From positions 246,908-310,907 of the forward strand of contig JODU01000010.1 in assembly GCA_000720845.1 (NCBI GenBank): a stretch of DNA of 64,000 bases, given 5' to 3'. Source of the stretch: Kitasatospora aureofaciens. Lineage in GTDB: Bacteria; Actinomycetota; Actinomycetes; Streptomycetales; Streptomycetaceae. The notes under the pieces were generated by a model, which was not told the origin of the DNA, searched no databases, and saw only the letters and a list, made by a program, of their open reading frames with translations. A program made the translations under genes and the position numbers. Positions 7,789 through 14,446 of this stretch are shown piece after piece; positions within the stretch are counted from its first letter, which is position 1; the number at the start of each line of letters is the position of its first letter.

Positions 7789-8007
7789 ATGGCCTCGTCC
7801 TCCCGCCGCAGAACCTGCCCCGAGTGCCGTCGCGAGATCGCCGTCGTCGCGGGGCGGTACGCGCGCCACGACCCGCCCGGTGCACGGGAGAGCGGTGAGC
7901 TCGTGTCCTGTCCGGGTTCGCGTCGGTCGGCGCAACTCGGTGCGGTGCAGCCGTCCTTGGACGGATACGTGGTCCCTGAATTCCCCGGACAGCTGCCCCT
8001 CTTCTGA
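7789..8007 (+). CDS. Small zinc-ribbon-like conserved protein
   Basis: A 72-residue protein from ATG 7789. It has CPEC near the N-terminus and one more cysteine (SCPGS) about 30 residues later, so a complete four-Cys zinc site is not present. The rest is polar and basic. It is the first chromosomal gene after the island. The function is unknown; similar small proteins occur in Streptomyces (recalled). Confidence 0.55.
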   Translation: MASSSRRRTCPECRREIAVVAGRYARHDPPGARESGELVSCPGSRRSAQLGAVQPSLDGYVVPEFPGQLPLF

Positions 8008-8074
8008 TCCTTCGCCCGCGGTCCCGGGCCGCCACGCGCCGTGAGCCCTCGCACGCCGGGCCGCCCCGCCGCCC

Positions 8075-8731
8075 TCAGTTCCCGGCCACCGACTTCACCG
8101 CCACCGACACCGGCGCCGAACCGCTGATCAGCTCCAGGGTCAGACCTCTCGTGGCCGGGCTGTCGACCAGTTCTGCCAGGACGGCCGCGACGTCGTCGCG
8201 CGGGACGGGGCCGCGGCCGGTGTGCGCCTCCAGACGCACCAGACCCGTGCCCGCGTCGTCCGTCAGGGCACCGGGGCGCAGGATCGTCCAGTCCAGGTCG
8301 TCCAGTGAGCTGACGTACGCGTCCGCCTCGCCCTTGGCACGCAGGTAGACGTCGAAGATCTCGTCGCCCTGGTGCCCCGGGTCGGCGCCCATGGACGACA
8401 CGATCAGGAAGCGCCGTACGCCCGCCCGGACCGCCGCGTCCGCGAAGAGGACGGCCGCCGCCTTGTCCACCGTGTCCTTGCGGGCCGCCCCGCTGCCGGG
8501 CCCCGCCCCCGCCGCGAAGACCGCCGCGTCCGCGCCCCGCAGCCGCTCCGCCACCTCCTCGACCGAGGCCGACTCCAGGTCCAGCACGACCGGTTCGGCC
8601 CCCGCGGCGCGCAGATCGTCGGCCTGCTCCGCCTTGCGGACGATGCCCGCCACCTCGTCACCGCGCGCGGCGAGCAACCGCTCCAGCCGCAGCGCGATCT
8701 GACCATGACCACCAGCGATGACAATGCGCAT
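8075..8731 (-). CDS. NAD(P)H-binding SDR-like (atypical) protein
   Basis: A 218-residue protein of the NmrA/atypical short-chain dehydrogenase type. The N-terminus MRIVIAGGHGQIALRL has the dinucleotide-binding GGxGxI turn; VFAAGAGPGSG, FLIVSSMGAD and WTILRPGAL are the usual family blocks. It probably binds NAD(P)H as a reductase, epimerase or redox sensor; the substrate is unknown. ATG 8731 is chosen because the Rossmann strand begins there. The repeat-rich 8784-8880 lies directly upstream. Confidence 0.8.
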   Translation of the reverse strand: MRIVIAGGHGQIALRLERLLAARGDEVAGIVRKAEQADDLRAAGAEPVVLDLESASVEEVAERLRGADAAVFAAGAGPGSGAARKDTVDKAAAVLFADAAVRAGVRRFLIVSSMGADPGHQGDEIFDVYLRAKGEADAYVSSLDDLDWTILRPGALTDDAGTGLVRLEAHTGRGPVPRDDVAAVLAELVDSPATRGLTLELISGSAPVSVAVKSVAGN

Positions 8732-8783
8732 GTCTTCGACCGTACGCCCCGACGGCCGCCCGCGCCGCACGACTTCGACCACC

Positions 8784-8880
8784 CCGCGCACGGCCCCGCG
8801 CACGGCCCGCGCACGGCCCCGCGCCCGACTCCGCGCACGGCCCGCGCACGGCCCCGCGCCCGACTCCGCGCACGGCCCAC
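8784..8880. repeat. GC-rich short tandem repeats
   Basis: Repeated CGCGCACGGCCC-type 11-12-mers, including a segment of about 35 bp that is present twice in tandem. It sits between two minus-strand genes, upstream of the SDR-like gene and just downstream of the amidohydrolase stop. Confidence 0.75.
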
Positions 8881-8901
8881 CCGCCGCCCGCCCGCTCCCG
8901 C

Positions 8902-10260
8902 TCAGGCCATGTCCCCACGCCCGTCAAGACCGCCGGACCCGCCGCGCCCGTCACGGCGTCCTCGCCCGCCACCGCCCTGCCGGGGCAGCCCCGGCTCCGA
9001 CGCGGCGGTCGAGTCGCCGTACTCCCGTACCGCGCTGGTCCGCGCCACCACGCGCCCCCGGTGCACCACGATCCGGCTGTACGCCAGCGACAGCGCGCCC
9101 GCCAGCCGGTCCCCGCGCACGGCGACGAGTTCGGCCGGGAAGCCCGCCTCCACCCGCACCTCGGGCAGACCGAGGGCCGACCGTGCCGCCGCGCTCACCG
9201 CGTCGTACGCCTCCTCGGGGCGCAGCCCGTGGCGTGAGGCCAGCAGGTAGGCCGCCTCCAGGGGATCGCCGCGCCCGACCGGGTTGGACACGTCCCGCAG
9301 GGCGCCACTCCCGGCGGCGACCCGTACCCCGGCCGCCCGCAGCAGCCGTACCGGAGCAGTGCCGCCGGGGCGGTCCGCCGTCCCGCAGGCGCCCTGCGGC
9401 AGGCAGACCACCGTCACTCCCGCCGCCGCGAGTTGGTCCGCGGCCCGGGAGACCGCGTCGGCGGGCAGCCGGCCCAGGCCGTCGCAGGGGCCGATGGCGA
9501 CTGAGGGGCGCAGCCCGCCCACCATCGCCGCCAGCCGGGCCAGCCGCGCCGGATCGGCGGCGTCCGTGTGCAGGTCGACCGGGCAGCCGTGCTCGGCGGC
9601 GACCTCCAGGACCGCCTCCACGTACCCCGTCGGATCGGGGTCCAGGTCCGGACATCCGCCCACCACGTCCGCGCCCATCTTGACCGCGTCCCGCAGCATC
9701 GCCAGCCCGTCGGCGCCGGCCACCCCGGTCAGCACCCTCGGCATCGCCACAGCGGTCAGTTCGGCGAGCCCGCGCAAGGAGCGCCGGGTCCGCAGTACGG
9801 CGGTCAGCGCGCCGAGGCCCGCGACGTCGCCCACCCGCACATGCGCCCGCAGCGCGGTGGCGCCCTGCCCCAGCTGGAGCAGGGCGGCCTCGGTCGCCCG
9901 GCGCTGGACGTCCTCGGGCTCGTAGGAGACGGGGCCGGGGGAGTCGGCCGTGAGCGCCGTGTCGGCGTGGACATGGGGGTCGGCCGGGGCCGGGAGCAGC
10001 AGGTAGCCACCCAGGTCGAGGTGGCCGCCTGGGCGCGGGCGGGTGCCGGTGCCCGGCGCGCGTCCCGGGGGCAGGCTGCCGAGGGTGCGGCGCGGGGTCA
10101 GGCTGCCGGCCGTGCCGACCGCCTCGATGCGGCCGCCGTGGAGCCGTACGTCCACGGTCCGGCCGTCGGTGAGCCGCGCCCCGGAGAGCAGCAGCGAGCC
10201 GCGGTCGGCGGGGTCCGAGGGGGAGGGCGAGTGGGGCGGCTGCGGCTGGCTGTCGGGCAT
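8902..10260 (-). CDS. Amidohydrolase-family protein, CodA-like, metal site degenerate
   Basis: A 452-residue protein of the cytosine-deaminase-like amidohydrolase family. Residues 22-90 are the small beta domain; the HxH pair is at H96/H98 (DPHVHAD) and DLHTD at 229-233 keeps H231. The block that in CodA-type enzymes holds a GHC-like histidine reads AIGPCDGL (255-262), and the late GxD aspartate block reads AGSGALRD (316-323), so two expected ligands are replaced. It may be an inactive or re-purposed paralogue. The Gly/Arg-rich C-terminal 30 residues are low-complexity. Confidence 0.75.
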   Translation of the reverse strand: MPDSQPQPPHSPSPSDPADRGSLLLSGARLTDGRTVDVRLHGGRIEAVGTAGSLTPRRTLGSLPPGRAPGTGTRPRPGGHLDLGGYLLLPAPADPHVHADTALTADSPGPVSYEPEDVQRRATEAALLQLGQGATALRAHVRVGDVAGLGALTAVLRTRRSLRGLAELTAVAMPRVLTGVAGADGLAMLRDAVKMGADVVGGCPDLDPDPTGYVEAVLEVAAEHGCPVDLHTDAADPARLARLAAMVGGLRPSVAIGPCDGLGRLPADAVSRAADQLAAAGVTVVCLPQGACGTADRPGGTAPVRLLRAAGVRVAAGSGALRDVSNPVGRGDPLEAAYLLASRHGLRPEEAYDAVSAAARSALGLPEVRVEAGFPAELVAVRGDRLAGALSLAYSRIVVHRGRVVARTSAVREYGDSTAASEPGLPRQGGGGRGRRDGRGGSGGLDGRGDMA

Positions 10261-10453
10261 CGCGCTCCTCTGGGCTCGGGGCTGCGCAGTGGGGGACGCA
10301 AGATCACGCAGAGTGAGTCGAGCCTAGGACGGTGATCAGTCCGTGGCGCGGAGGAGCGCAATAGTCGTACCGGTGCGGTCCGCGTCGTCCGGGCCGGTCC
10401 CGTCCCGTTCCGCGGCGGTCGGGACGGGACGGGGCAGGGGCGGCGAAACGGAT

Positions 10454-10483
10454 TTGGGCGAACGGCGGGCGACCGTGTAATGT
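10454..10483 (+). promoter_or_regulatory. Promoter of tRNA-Thr
   Basis: TTGGGC (10454-10459) and TAATGT (10478-10483) are separated by 18 nt. Transcription would begin about 5 nt before the mature tRNA-Thr. Confidence 0.55.
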
Positions 10484-10494
10484 CTTCATCGCTC

Positions 10495-10567
10495 GCCCCA
10501 ATAGCTCAGTCGGCAGAGCGTCTCCATGGTAAGGAGAAGGTCAACGGTTCGATTCCGTTTTGGGGCT
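10495..10567 (+). tRNA. tRNA-Thr (GGT)
   Basis: A 73-nt cloverleaf. The acceptor stem is GCCCCAA/TTGGGGC with discriminator T. The anticodon stem TCTCC/GGAGA has loop ATGGTAA (anticodon GGT). The T-arm has TTCGATT. CCA is not encoded. Confidence 0.97.
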
Positions 10568-10613
10568 CTGGTGTGAGAGGTTCCCGTCGCGAGGCGGGGC
10601 CCGATCGCATCAC

Positions 10614-10686
10614 AGCGGTGTAGCTCAGTCGGTAGAGCAAGCGGCTCATAATCGCTGTGTCACCGGTTCAAGTCCGGTCACCGCTA
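10614..10686 (+). tRNA. tRNA-Met (CAT), elongator
   Basis: A 73-nt cloverleaf. The acceptor stem is AGCGGTG/CACCGCT with discriminator A. The loop CTCATAA gives anticodon CAT. The first base pair is A-T rather than the initiator mismatch, so it is the elongator type. It lies directly before rpmG, as in other actinobacteria. Confidence 0.95.
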
Positions 10687-10777
10687 CTCTCAGTAGCCGA
10701 TTGCGGGGTCGGTCCTTCAATCGGCTACTCTTTCTTGCGTTAATACCATCAATCCGTTCGTCAAGGAGTGCACTCAC

Positions 10778-10942
10778 GTGGCTGCCACCGACGTCCGCCC
10801 GAAGATCACGCTGGCCTGCGTGGAGTGCAAGGAGCGGAACTACATCACCAAGAAGAACCGGCGTAACAACCCGGACCGACTGGAGATGAAGAAGCACTGC
10901 CCGCGTTGCAACGCGCACACCGCGCACCGCGAGACGCGATAG
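10778..10942 (+). CDS. rpmG: 50S ribosomal protein L33
   Basis: A 54-residue protein starting with GTG after AAGGAG (10763-10768). This is the zinc-binding (C+) form of L33, with CVEC (residues 14-17) and CPRC (41-44). The sequence ITLACVECKERNYITKKN is family-typical. It is too short to be flagged by length-based gene calling. It probably shares a transcript with the tRNAs upstream. A strong terminator follows. Confidence 0.97.
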   Translation: MAATDVRPKITLACVECKERNYITKKNRRNNPDRLEMKKHCPRCNAHTAHRETR

Positions 10943-10953
10943 AACAGGCTCGT

Positions 10954-10992
10954 ACACGAGGCCGTCCCCGAGGTTTGGGGGCGGCCTCGTGT
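10954..10992 (+). terminator. rpmG: Terminator after rpmG
   Basis: The arms ACACGAGGCC and GGCCTCGTGT, extended by GC pairs toward a short loop, form a long hairpin 12 nt after the rpmG stop. There is no long U-tract, as is usual in Streptomyces. Confidence 0.75.
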
Positions 10993-11009
10993 CGTTGTCA
11001 CCGTCGCTC

Positions 11010-11108
11010 GTCGACACGGATACCCCGTCGACACGGATACCCCGTCGACACGGATACCCCGTCGGCACGGATGCCCCGTCGGTACGGGTACCTCGTCGGC
11101 ACGGATAC
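11010..11108. repeat. 17-bp tandem repeat, about 6 copies
   Basis: The unit GTCGACACGGATACCCC occurs three times identically (11010-11060), followed by two diverged copies (11061-11094) and a partial sixth (11095-11108). It ends 26 nt before the ATG of the HadA-like gene, so it occupies that gene's promoter or leader. It is not a coding frame. Confidence 0.9.
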
Positions 11109-11134
11109 GAAGAGCAGCAGGAGGTTGCCAGCCC

Positions 11135-11587
11135 ATGGCGCTCGACCAGTCGTTCGTGGGGCGGACCTATCCGCCCACCGCGCCCTACGAGGTGGGCCGG
11201 GAGAAGATCCGCGAGTTCGCGGAAGCGGTGGGGGACGCCAACCCGGCGTACACCGACGCGGAGGCCGCGAAGGCGCTCGGTCATCCGGACGTGATCGCTC
11301 CGCCGACCTTCGTGTTCTCGATCACGTTCAAGGCGGCCGGTCAGGTCGTCGAGGACCCGCAGCTCGGGCTGGACTACAGCCGGGTCGTGCACGGCGACCA
11401 GAAGTTCGCCTACGCCCGCCCGGTGCGGGCCGGTGACCGGCTCACCGTCACCTCGACCATCGAGGCGATCAAGTCACTCGCCGGCAACGACATCCTGGAC
11501 ATCCGAGGCGAGGTCCGCGACGAGGCCGGCGAGCACGTCGTGACCGCCTGGACCAAGCTCGTGGCCCGCGCGGCCGAGGAGGCGTGA
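11135..11587 (+). CDS. HadA-like MaoC-N dehydratase subunit
   Basis: A 150-residue hotdog-fold protein. FVGRTYPPTAPYEVGREKIREFA and AVGDANPAYTD are the signature of the FAS1_DH/MaoC N-terminal family (mycobacterial HadA). The partner is the next gene; together HadA/HadB form the (3R)-hydroxyacyl-ACP dehydratase of type II fatty-acid synthesis. The subunit with catalytic Asp/His is HadB, and this one provides substrate binding (family knowledge). ATG 11135 is preceded by AGCAGGAGG. The gene order rpmG-hadA-hadB is the same as in Mycobacterium. Confidence 0.85.
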   Translation: MALDQSFVGRTYPPTAPYEVGREKIREFAEAVGDANPAYTDAEAAKALGHPDVIAPPTFVFSITFKAAGQVVEDPQLGLDYSRVVHGDQKFAYARPVRAGDRLTVTSTIEAIKSLAGNDILDIRGEVRDEAGEHVVTAWTKLVARAAEEA

Positions 11588-12048
11588 GCATTCCCATGAC
11601 GCAGCCCCAGACGCAGCCCGCGACGGCGAAGGTGACGTACAGCGACGTCGAGGTCGGCACCGAGCTGCCCGCGCAGAGTTTCCCCGTGGACCGCGCCACG
11701 CTCGTGCGCTACGCGGGTGCCTCCGGTGACTTCAACCCGATCCACTGGAACGAGAGGTTCGCCAAGGAGGTGGGCCTGCCGGACGTCATCGCGCACGGCA
11801 TGTTCACCATGGCCGAGGCGATCCGCGTGGTGACCGACTGGACCGGCGACCCGGGCTCGGTCGTCGAGTACGGAGTCCGCTTCACCCGGCCCGTAGTCGT
11901 CCCGAACGACGACGAGGGCGCCGTGATCGAGGTCAGCGGCAAGGTCGCGGCCAAGCTCGACGACAACACCGTCCGCGTCGACCTCACGGCCACCAGCGGC
12001 GGCCAGAAGGTCCTCGGCATGTCCCGGGCGGTCGTACGACTGGGCTGA
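11584..12048 (+). CDS. HadB-like MaoC dehydratase, catalytic subunit
   Basis: A 154-residue hotdog protein. The catalytic MaoC motif is intact: GASGDFNPIHWNERFA with the Asp/His dyad, then VIAHGMFTMA. It forms the (3R)-hydroxyacyl-ACP dehydratase with the upstream subunit. GTG 11584 overlaps the stop of the HadA-like gene (coupled); ATG 11596 gives a 150-residue product with GAGGAGG about 13 nt upstream and is an equally likely start. Its converging neighbour is the methyltransferase gene. Confidence 0.88.
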   Translation: MSIPMTQPQTQPATAKVTYSDVEVGTELPAQSFPVDRATLVRYAGASGDFNPIHWNERFAKEVGLPDVIAHGMFTMAEAIRVVTDWTGDPGSVVEYGVRFTRPVVVPNDDEGAVIEVSGKVAAKLDDNTVRVDLTATSGGQKVLGMSRAVVRLG

Positions 12049-12076
12049 CCGCTTCCCCCGCGCTCCCCTCTGCTTA

Positions 12077-12125
12077 CCCCGCCCCTGACCGGGCCGGGCC
12101 GGCCGCCCGACCGGCCGGGGCGGAG
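12077..12125. terminator. GC-rich hairpin between convergent genes
   Basis: CCGCCCC at 12079-12085 pairs with GGGGCGG near 12117-12123, with further GGCCGG/CCGGCC pairing inside. It can terminate both the hadAB-like operon and the methyltransferase gene. Confidence 0.5.
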
Positions 12126-12129
12126 GGGA

Positions 12130-12957
12130 TCAGTGGCTGGTGCCGGCGCGCACCGCGGTGGTCGCCAGTGTCGTGTAGTGCATCGTGAAGCGGCCACCCA
12201 GAGCGTCGATGGCGCGGCCGACCGCGCCCAGTATCTCGGCGAGTTGACCGCGGAGAAGCCGGGTGAGACCGCCGGTGGTGGGGAGCAGTTCCAGCCACTG
12301 GTCGCGCGTGTAGGACCGCTGCCAGTCGAATCGCCATTGCTCCGGGTCGTCGAACCGGCCGGTCTCTCGGATCCGGTCGGCGATCTTGGCGTACCCCGCC
12401 TGGTACGTCTCCAGCGGACGCCGCGCCGGCTGACCGCTGAACGGCGATTCGGGCGCCACCCGACGGTGGGCGGCCGCGAACGGCTCGGCCACCTCGGGCG
12501 GCGGCTCGAAGACGTGCCCGAAGACCGCCAGGCGCCCGTTCGGACGCAGGACCCGGGCTGCCTTCAGGGCGCCGACGGCCGGGTCCACCCAGTGCCACGA
12601 CTGGGCGGCGATCACCGTGTCGAAGGCCCGGCCGGCCGGTTCCCAGGCCTCGAAGGTCGCCACCTCGACCGGCAGCCCGCAGGCCCGCGTGAAGTCGGCC
12701 ATCCGCGCGTCCGGCTCGACGCCGAGCACGGTGCAGCCGGCGGCCCGGAACTGCCGGGCCGCGATGCCCGTGCCGCAACCGACGTCGAGTACGTCGGGCC
12801 CCGGGCTCCCCGCGACGACACGCGTCACCAGGTCACCGGGGTAGCTCGGCCGGGCCCGGTCGTAGCGTTGCGCGTCCGCGCCGAAGGACTCCGCCGTCTG
12901 TCGGGCCCGGTGCGGTGGTGTGGGTTCCGGTTGCTCCCGCGGCGATAGAGTGGGCAT
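12130..12957 (-). CDS. Class I SAM-dependent methyltransferase
   Basis: A 275-residue protein with a Rossmann SAM-binding domain: motif I VLDVGCGTG (about 56-64), acidic loop GVEPDARM, AAQSWHWVDP (motif IV region) and VLRPNGRLAVFG. The family methylates small molecules; the substrate is unknown. Its -10 (TAAGGT) is 6 nt from ATG, so it is likely leaderless. An operator-like palindrome fills the spacer. It is divergent from a TetR gene that is the probable repressor. Confidence 0.85.
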   Translation of the reverse strand: MPTLSPREQPEPTPPHRARQTAESFGADAQRYDRARPSYPGDLVTRVVAGSPGPDVLDVGCGTGIAARQFRAAGCTVLGVEPDARMADFTRACGLPVEVATFEAWEPAGRAFDTVIAAQSWHWVDPAVGALKAARVLRPNGRLAVFGHVFEPPPEVAEPFAAAHRRVAPESPFSGQPARRPLETYQAGYAKIADRIRETGRFDDPEQWRFDWQRSYTRDQWLELLPTTGGLTRLLRGQLAEILGAVGRAIDALGGRFTMHYTTLATTAVRAGTSH

Positions 12958-12963
12958 GCGTTC

Positions 12964-13007
12964 ACCTTAGTGGGCAAGCGCCCACACGCAACAGAGGGCA
13001 GACGCCC
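12964..13007 (-). promoter_or_regulatory. Methyltransferase promoter with TetR operators
   Basis: On the minus strand TTGCGT (12991-12986) and TAAGGT (12969-12964) are separated by 16 nt, 6 nt before the ATG. The palindrome TGGGCAAGCGCCCA (12971-12984) lies wholly inside the spacer. A second related inverted repeat GGGCAGACGCCC (12996-13007) lies just upstream. Both share GGGCA-N-N-CGCCC-type half-sites and probably bind the divergent TetR protein. Confidence 0.65.
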
Positions 13008-13063
13008 ACGAGTCGACGGACGCCAGGAGTGCCGGGCGTGCGGGAGGAACGGAGGATCCGCCA

Positions 13064-13666
13064 GTGCCGACCGGAGTGCACCTTCGCGACGCGCGCCGAC
13101 AGCTGTTCGACGCCGCGGAACGCGTGCTTCTGCGGGACGGCCCGGACGGGCTGACCAGCCGGGCCGTGACCGACGAGGCGGGCTGCGCCAAAGGCGTCCT
13201 GCACCGGCACTTCGCCGACTTCGACGCCTTCCTCGCCGAGCTGGTGCTCGACCGGGCCGCGCAGCTCGAGACGCAGGCCCTGGCCTTGCGCGAAACCGTG
13301 GGCACCGGCACCGTGGCCGACAACCTCACCAACGCGCTGACCAGCCTGTTCGGGCCGGTTCCGGTGGCGATCATCCCGCTCGTCACCTTCCGGGACGAGT
13401 TGCGGGCGCGGCTGCGGCAAGCCGTGCCCGGCGGCGGCATCGCGATCCTCGCCCAGGTCGCGTCGGCGGTCTCCGCCTACCTGACCGACGAGCGCGCCAG
13501 GGGCCGGATCTCGGCCGACGCCGACATCGACTCGCTCACCCTCTCCCTGGTCGGCGGAGGGCATCTCCTGTTCGCGGACCGCGACCCCGGCCCGCCGTCC
13601 ACGGCGACCGTCGGCCAGCTGGTGAACACGGTGCTCGCCGACGTCGTGCGGCGGCGGCCGCACTGA
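13064..13666 (+). CDS. TetR-family regulator, divergent to methyltransferase
   Basis: A 200-residue protein. The N-terminal TetR HTH is at about 5-52 (LFDAAERVLLRDG, LTSRAVTDEAGCAKGVLHRHF). The C-terminal ligand domain is not assignable. GTG 13064 is the start with GGAGG at 13050-13054. The protein likely represses the methyltransferase gene and perhaps itself, through the two inverted repeats in the 106-bp divergent region. Confidence 0.85.
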   Translation: MPTGVHLRDARRQLFDAAERVLLRDGPDGLTSRAVTDEAGCAKGVLHRHFADFDAFLAELVLDRAAQLETQALALRETVGTGTVADNLTNALTSLFGPVPVAIIPLVTFRDELRARLRQAVPGGGIAILAQVASAVSAYLTDERARGRISADADIDSLTLSLVGGGHLLFADRDPGPPSTATVGQLVNTVLADVVRRRPH

Positions 13667-13721
13667 CCCCGCACGTCTCTCCAGGCTTCCGGCGTGACCA
13701 GCAGGGGAGCCGCCCTTGACC

Positions 13722-13745
13722 AAGTTAGTGATTGAGTACTAACTT
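13722..13745 (+). promoter_or_regulatory. TetR operator at its own promoter
   Basis: A perfect inverted repeat AAGTTAGT-N8-ACTAACTT. A TTGACC (-35-like) abuts it at 13716-13721. The same GTTAGT-N8-ACTAAC recurs upstream of the MFS gene at 14392-14411, so both genes are one regulon. Confidence 0.8.
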
Positions 13746-13752
13746 ACCTTCC

Positions 13753-14325
13753 ATGGTCAGGATGAGTGCGGCGGAGCGGCGCGAGAGCGTCATCCGCGCG
13801 GCGACGAGCGAGTTCGCCAGGGGTGGCTACCACGGCACCTCCACGGAGGACATCGCCAAGCGGGTGGGAGTCTCCCAGCCGTACCTCTTCCGCCTCTTCC
13901 CGGGCAAGAAGGCGATCTTCCTCGCGGTGGCGGAGCGCTGTCTGCGGGACACGCGGGAGGTCTTCGAGAAGGCGTCCGAGGGGCTGCACGGGGAAGAGGC
14001 CCTGCACGCCATGGCCGATGCCTACACGCGGCTGATCGCCGACCACCCCGAGAAGCTCCAAATGCAGTTGCAGGTGTACGTCACCGTCGCCGCCGCCGAG
14101 GCGGCCGGGGACCACGAGTTCGGCGAGATGGTCCGCAAGGGCTGGCTCGAGATCTGGGACACCGTGCACCTGCCGCTGGGGGCCGACATCAGCGAGACGA
14201 CGACCTTCCTGGCGTACGGCATGCTGATCAACACCCTGGTCGGCATGGGATTCCCGCCGGGACACCGGGTCTACGGCGGTATCTACGAATCCGGGCAGGC
14301 CAAACCGGCCCGGGGCGACGCGTAG
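13753..14325 (+). CDS. TetR-family repressor of the MFS exporter
   Basis: A 190-residue TetR protein. The HTH lies in the first 45 residues (TSEFARGGYHGTSTEDIAKR then VGVSQPYLFRLFPGKKA). The C-terminal ligand-binding domain contains WLEIWDTV and LAYGMLINTLVGMGF. ATG 13753 is chosen; ATG 13762 is possible, and the TTG at 13732 lies inside the operator and is unlikely. The start is only 8 nt from the operator, as expected for autorepression. The downstream MFS gene carries the same operator. Confidence 0.88.
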   Translation: MVRMSAAERRESVIRAATSEFARGGYHGTSTEDIAKRVGVSQPYLFRLFPGKKAIFLAVAERCLRDTREVFEKASEGLHGEEALHAMADAYTRLIADHPEKLQMQLQVYVTVAAAEAAGDHEFGEMVRKGWLEIWDTVHLPLGADISETTTFLAYGMLINTLVGMGFPPGHRVYGGIYESGQAKPARGDA

Positions 14326-14391
14326 GGCGCGAGCACCAAGGCGCGAAGGCGTGCGGAAGCGATCGCTTCCGGTATCCGCATGGGCCTGAAA

Positions 14392-14411
14392 GTTAGTCAT
14401 CGATTACTAAC
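14392..14411 (+). promoter_or_regulatory. TetR operator upstream of MFS gene
   Basis: GTTAGT (14392-14397), an 8-nt spacer and ACTAAC (14406-14411), the same half-sites and spacing as at the TetR promoter. It lies 35 nt before the MFS start. Confidence 0.8.
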
Positions 14412-14446
14412 CAGTTCACGACGAGTGCACACCCTCTGGGGGAGAG

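Noticed and set aside
8718..9683. Arg/Pro-rich plus-strand frames over the amidohydrolase gene
   Set aside because: Low-complexity frames that arise from the GC-rich repeats and from antisense of the amidohydrolase gene.
11010..11108. CRISPR array
   Set aside because: Repeats are head to tail without spacers; it is a tandem repeat.
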